A DNA stretch of 9,240 nucleotides, taken from positions 1 to 9,240 of the forward strand of contig JAEXXY010000363.1 of NCBI GenBank assembly GCA_023451855.1, written 5' to 3'. The notes beneath the pieces are model-generated. The model saw only the letters and a program-made list of their open reading frames with translations, did not search any database and had not been told where the DNA came from. The stretch is from Actinomycetes bacterium (GTDB lineage: Bacteria; Actinomycetota; Actinomycetes; Actinomycetales; Dermatophilaceae). Shown here in pieces: positions 7,341-9,240 of the stretch (position 1 is the stretch's first letter; each line of letters opens with the position of its first letter). The position numbers were made by a program, and so were the translations under genes.

Positions 7341-7358
7341 GCTGTAATCGTTTACAGC
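7341..7358. promoter_or_regulatory. LacI-type operator, primary copy
   Basis: The core CTGTAATCGTTTACAG (7342-7357) is a palindrome with one mismatched pair and a central CG, the usual form for LacI-family binding sites; the flanking G7341 and C7358 also pair. It lies between the likely transcription start and the Shine-Dalgarno of the LacI-type gene, where bound repressor would block RNA polymerase. It could also affect the rightward unit. Confidence 0.8.
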
Positions 7359-7363
7359 ACGGC

Positions 7364-7383
7364 TACTGTAAACGTCTTCAGTA
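7364..7383. promoter_or_regulatory. Second, weaker LacI-type operator
   Basis: CTGTAAACGTCTTCAG (7366-7381) keeps the CTGTAA half-site and the central ACGT but has two mismatched pairs in the other arm. Adding TA on each side extends the symmetry to 20 bases. Its centre is 24 bases from that of the primary copy. It overlaps the probable -10 region of the leftward promoter, so binding there would compete directly with sigma factor. Confidence 0.55.
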
Positions 7384-7395
7384 CCGACCTGTCAA
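7365..7395 (-). promoter_or_regulatory. Probable promoter of the leftward lacI-transporter-hydrolase operon
   Basis: On the minus strand a perfect TTGACA -35 box lies at 7395-7390. Seventeen bases downstream is TTTACA (7372-7367), and 19 bases downstream is TACAGT (7370-7365); either could be a weak -10 box. Transcription would begin near 7358-7361, giving a leader of about 40 bases that contains the primary operator. The -10 assignment is uncertain. Confidence 0.55.
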
Positions 7396-7717
7396 GTCCC
7401 TCGATGCAGTCGAGCACGACGTCATCGACGCCCTGCGCCGCGTCCATCGGTCCACGCTCGTCGTCAAACCGGGCTCGGTCAGCGAGCTCCACGACCTGCG
7501 CCTCGACCCAGTGGAGCTGCTCGACGTCCACGAGCACCCGGAGATGGCGCAGGTACGCTCGAGGCTGAAGCCCCGCCACTACGCCGTGCTGCTGGAGCCG
7601 GGCGACTCGTTCAGCCACTGGACGACGTCGATGTACGACGTCGGCGACGTCGCGCACGACCCGACACTGGGCGGCCTCGACGAGGCGACCCACCAGGAGC
7701 AGGAGGCCACCTCGTGA
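7385..7717 (+). pseudogene. 5'-truncated sulfatase remnant (C-terminal tail only)
   Basis: This frame has coding-type codon use (G/C in nearly all third positions) from about 7391 to the TGA at 7715-7717, yet it contains no ATG, GTG or TTG before the GTG at 7511. That GTG has no ribosome binding site and lies inside a conserved motif. Positions 7484-7567 encode 28 residues beginning E-L-H-D-L and containing D-P-V-E-L. They align without gaps to residues 426-453 of the complete sulfatase downstream (E-L-Y-D-L, D-P-Q-E-L), with 12 identities. This E-L-Y-D-L...D-P...E-L element is the usual C-terminal tail motif of type I sulfatases. The simplest reading is that the 5' part of a sulfatase gene was deleted and only its end remains, still joined to the next sulfatase by a GTGA overlap. 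If the GTG at 7511 is used, a 68-residue peptide of unknown role would result. Confidence 0.6.
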
Positions 7718-9174
7718 CATCCATCGACCGAGCGCCGCGGCGACCGAACATCGTCTTCGTCCTCACCGACGACCACGCCGCGCACGCCATCGGCGCCTAC
7801 GGCTCGGTCGTCAACCAGACCCCGCGCATCGACGAGATCGGTGCGCGCGGCGCTCGATTCGACAGCTGTTTCGTCACGAACTCGCTGTGTGCCCCCAGCC
7901 GGGCCTCGATCCTCACCGGCACCTACAGCCACGTCAACGGCGTCCGGACGCTCCTCACCCCGATCGACGCCTCGCAGCCGACGTTCGTCAGCCAGCTGCG
8001 CAGCGCCGGTTACCGCACCGCCATCGTCGGCAAGTGGCACATGGGCGACGGCGACGGGCACGACCCACAGGGCTTCGACCACTGGGAGGTGCTCATCGAC
8101 CAGGGCGAGTACTTCGACCCGCGGCTGCTGTCGGCGGAGGGGCTGCGCACCGAACAGGGCTATGCCACCGACCGGATCACCGACCTCGCCCTCGAGTGGC
8201 TGGATTCGCTCGAGGGCGATGATCCCTGGTGTGTCCTCATCTGGCACAAGGCTCCTCACCGCTCGTGGGAGCCCGACGAGCGGCACCGTGGCATGTACAG
8301 CGACCCGATCCCGGTGCCGGCCACGTTCACCGACGACCTGTCGACGCGGTCGGAATCGGCACGTCGGGCGGCCATGCGCGTGGCCGAGCACCTCACCGCG
8401 GAGGACCTCAAGCAGCCGGTCCCCGAGGGCCTCGCCCCGGAGGCGGAGGCGCTGTGGAAGTACCAGCGCTACATGGAGGACTACCTCGCGTGCGTGGCGT
8501 CGGTGGACGACAACGTCGGACGCGTCGTCGACTGGTTGGACGAGCGGGGCGAGTTCGAGGACACGCTTTTCGTCTACAGCTCGGACCAGGGGTTCTTCCT
8601 CGGCGACCACGGCTGGTTCGACAAGCGGTTCATGTACGAGGAGTCCCTCCGGATGCCGCTGCTCGTCAGCTACCCCCGGCTGGTCCCGGCCGGGCAGGTG
8701 CACGATGCGCTCGTGACCAACGTCGACTTCGCCCGCACGCTCCTCGACGCGGCAGGCGTGCCGGCGCACGAGCGGATGCAGGGGCGCAGCTTCTGGGGAG
8801 ACCTCACCGGGAACACGCCCGTCCCCCCTGCCGACGGCCTGTACTACCGGTACTGGGAGCACGACGACGGGAGCCACCACGCTCCGGCGCACTACGGCTT
8901 CCGCACGGACCACCACAAGCTCATCTACTTCTACAACGACGGTCTCGGCATCCCGGGCAGCTCGGACCGCACCTACCCCCCGGAGTGGGAGCTGTACGAC
9001 CTGTCGGTCGACCCCCAGGAGCTCAACAACGTCGCGGACGACCCCGCCTACCGCGACATCCGGCGCGACCTCGAGGCGCGGATGTGGCTGGCGCAGAAGG
9101 CTGTCGGCGATGAGCCGCACCCGAGCCAGCCAGTCCCTGCTCTCGTCGCCGAGGGCGCGACGGAGCCGACATGA
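7714..9174 (+). CDS. Type I sulfatase (formylglycine-dependent, arylsulfatase superfamily)
   Basis: Hydrolase of 486 residues that removes sulfate from an ester or amide, probably on a sugar. PNIVFVLTDDH (11-21) supplies Asp19 and Asp20 for calcium. SLCAPSRASILTG (57-69) is sulfatase signature 1, with Cys59 as the residue to be converted to formylglycine and Arg63 beside it. GKWHMG (106-111) contributes Lys107 and His109, HKAPH (178-182) contributes His182, and YSSDQGFFLGDHGWFDKRFMYEE (288-310) contributes Asp291 and Lys304. The C-terminal ELYDL...DPQELNNV tail is at 426-440, so the protein is complete. The active-site context resembles glycan sulfatases such as the GlcNAc-6-sulfatase group, but the subfamily is uncertain. 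No signal peptide is seen, so a cytosolic enzyme is expected. The start is GTG (7714-7716), with AGGAGG 8 bases upstream and a GTGA overlap with the remnant before it. The next gene, a likely activator, overlaps by ATGA. Confidence 0.93.
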   Translation: MTSIDRAPRRPNIVFVLTDDHAAHAIGAYGSVVNQTPRIDEIGARGARFDSCFVTNSLCAPSRASILTGTYSHVNGVRTLLTPIDASQPTFVSQLRSAGYRTAIVGKWHMGDGDGHDPQGFDHWEVLIDQGEYFDPRLLSAEGLRTEQGYATDRITDLALEWLDSLEGDDPWCVLIWHKAPHRSWEPDERHRGMYSDPIPVPATFTDDLSTRSESARRAAMRVAEHLTAEDLKQPVPEGLAPEAEALWKYQRYMEDYLACVASVDDNVGRVVDWLDERGEFEDTLFVYSSDQGFFLGDHGWFDKRFMYEESLRMPLLVSYPRLVPAGQVHDALVTNVDFARTLLDAAGVPAHERMQGRSFWGDLTGNTPVPPADGLYYRYWEHDDGSHHAPAHYGFRTDHHKLIYFYNDGLGIPGSSDRTYPPEWELYDLSVDPQELNNVADDPAYRDIRRDLEARMWLAQKAVGDEPHPSQPVPALVAEGATEPT

Positions 9175-9240
9175 GCGAAGGCCAGGCGTGCTGTGCGCCG
9201 TCCGGAGTCCCCGGTCCGGCCCCTCCGCACCGTCCTCAAG
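9171..9240 (+). CDS. Start of a probable formylglycine-generating enzyme (sulfatase-modifying factor), cut by window end
   Basis: Only 23 residues are visible, starting MSEGQACCAPSG and continuing rich in proline. The ATG overlaps the sulfatase stop by 4 bases and has GGAG 5 bases upstream, so a translated gene starting here is well supported. Many actinobacterial formylglycine-generating enzymes have a short Cys-Cys, proline-rich leader of this kind before the catalytic domain (family knowledge, from memory). An enzyme that oxidises the active-site cysteine would fit directly behind a Cys-type sulfatase. The catalytic domain itself is outside the window, so the identity rests on leader and context only. 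Confidence 0.5.
   Translation, partial: MSEGQACCAPSGVPGPAPPHRPQ

Noticed and set aside
7322..7510. Dedicated rightward promoter for the sulfatase unit
   Set aside because: I found no -35/-10 pair on the plus strand that I could defend; the rightward promoter remains unidentified.
7579..9120. 513-residue minus-strand open frame opposite the sulfatase
   Set aside because: It is a mirror frame of the sulfatase gene, with Val/Arg/Glu-rich composition and no motif; the plus-strand sulfatase has all its catalytic signatures.

Overview
The window comes from a high-GC Gram-positive bacterium, most likely an actinobacterium. Coding is dense, third codon positions are strongly G/C-biased, genes are joined by 4-base start/stop overlaps, and a lipoprotein sugar-binding protein is paired with MalF/MalG-type permeases without a dedicated ATPase. 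I cannot name the genus.

Two transcription units diverge from a short control region at about 7322-7395. The leftward unit (minus strand, 7321 down to 1 and beyond) reads: lacI-type regulator, two CUT1 sugar-ABC permeases, extracellular sugar-binding lipoprotein, two different ADP-ribosylglycohydrolase (DraG-like) proteins, and ribokinase (its C-terminal part lies outside the window). Four of its six junctions are ATGA overlaps. The other two are short gaps of 81 and 96 bases; the second holds a strong hairpin. A near-perfect LacI-type palindrome and a weaker second copy sit between a TTGACA -35 box and the regulator's start codon, so the operon is probably controlled by its own first gene.

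The rightward unit (plus strand, from about 7391) starts with a gene fragment that has lost its 5' end. The fragment encodes what looks like the last part of a sulfatase. It is followed, through a GTGA overlap, by a complete type I sulfatase with the C-A-P-S-R active-site motif. An ATGA overlap then leads to the start of a further gene whose Cys-Cys-rich N-terminus suggests a formylglycine-generating enzyme, the activator of such sulfatases.

Inferred joint role: the transporter brings in a sugar conjugate. The two DraG-like hydrolases would release a ribosyl group and ribokinase would phosphorylate free ribose to ribose 5-phosphate for the pentose phosphate pathway. The divergent sulfatase lacks a visible signal peptide, so it may remove sulfate from an imported compound inside the cell. 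The combination of CUT1 importer, two DraG-like hydrolases, ribokinase and cytosolic sulfatase is the most interesting aspect of the window; the real substrate cannot be read from the sequence.
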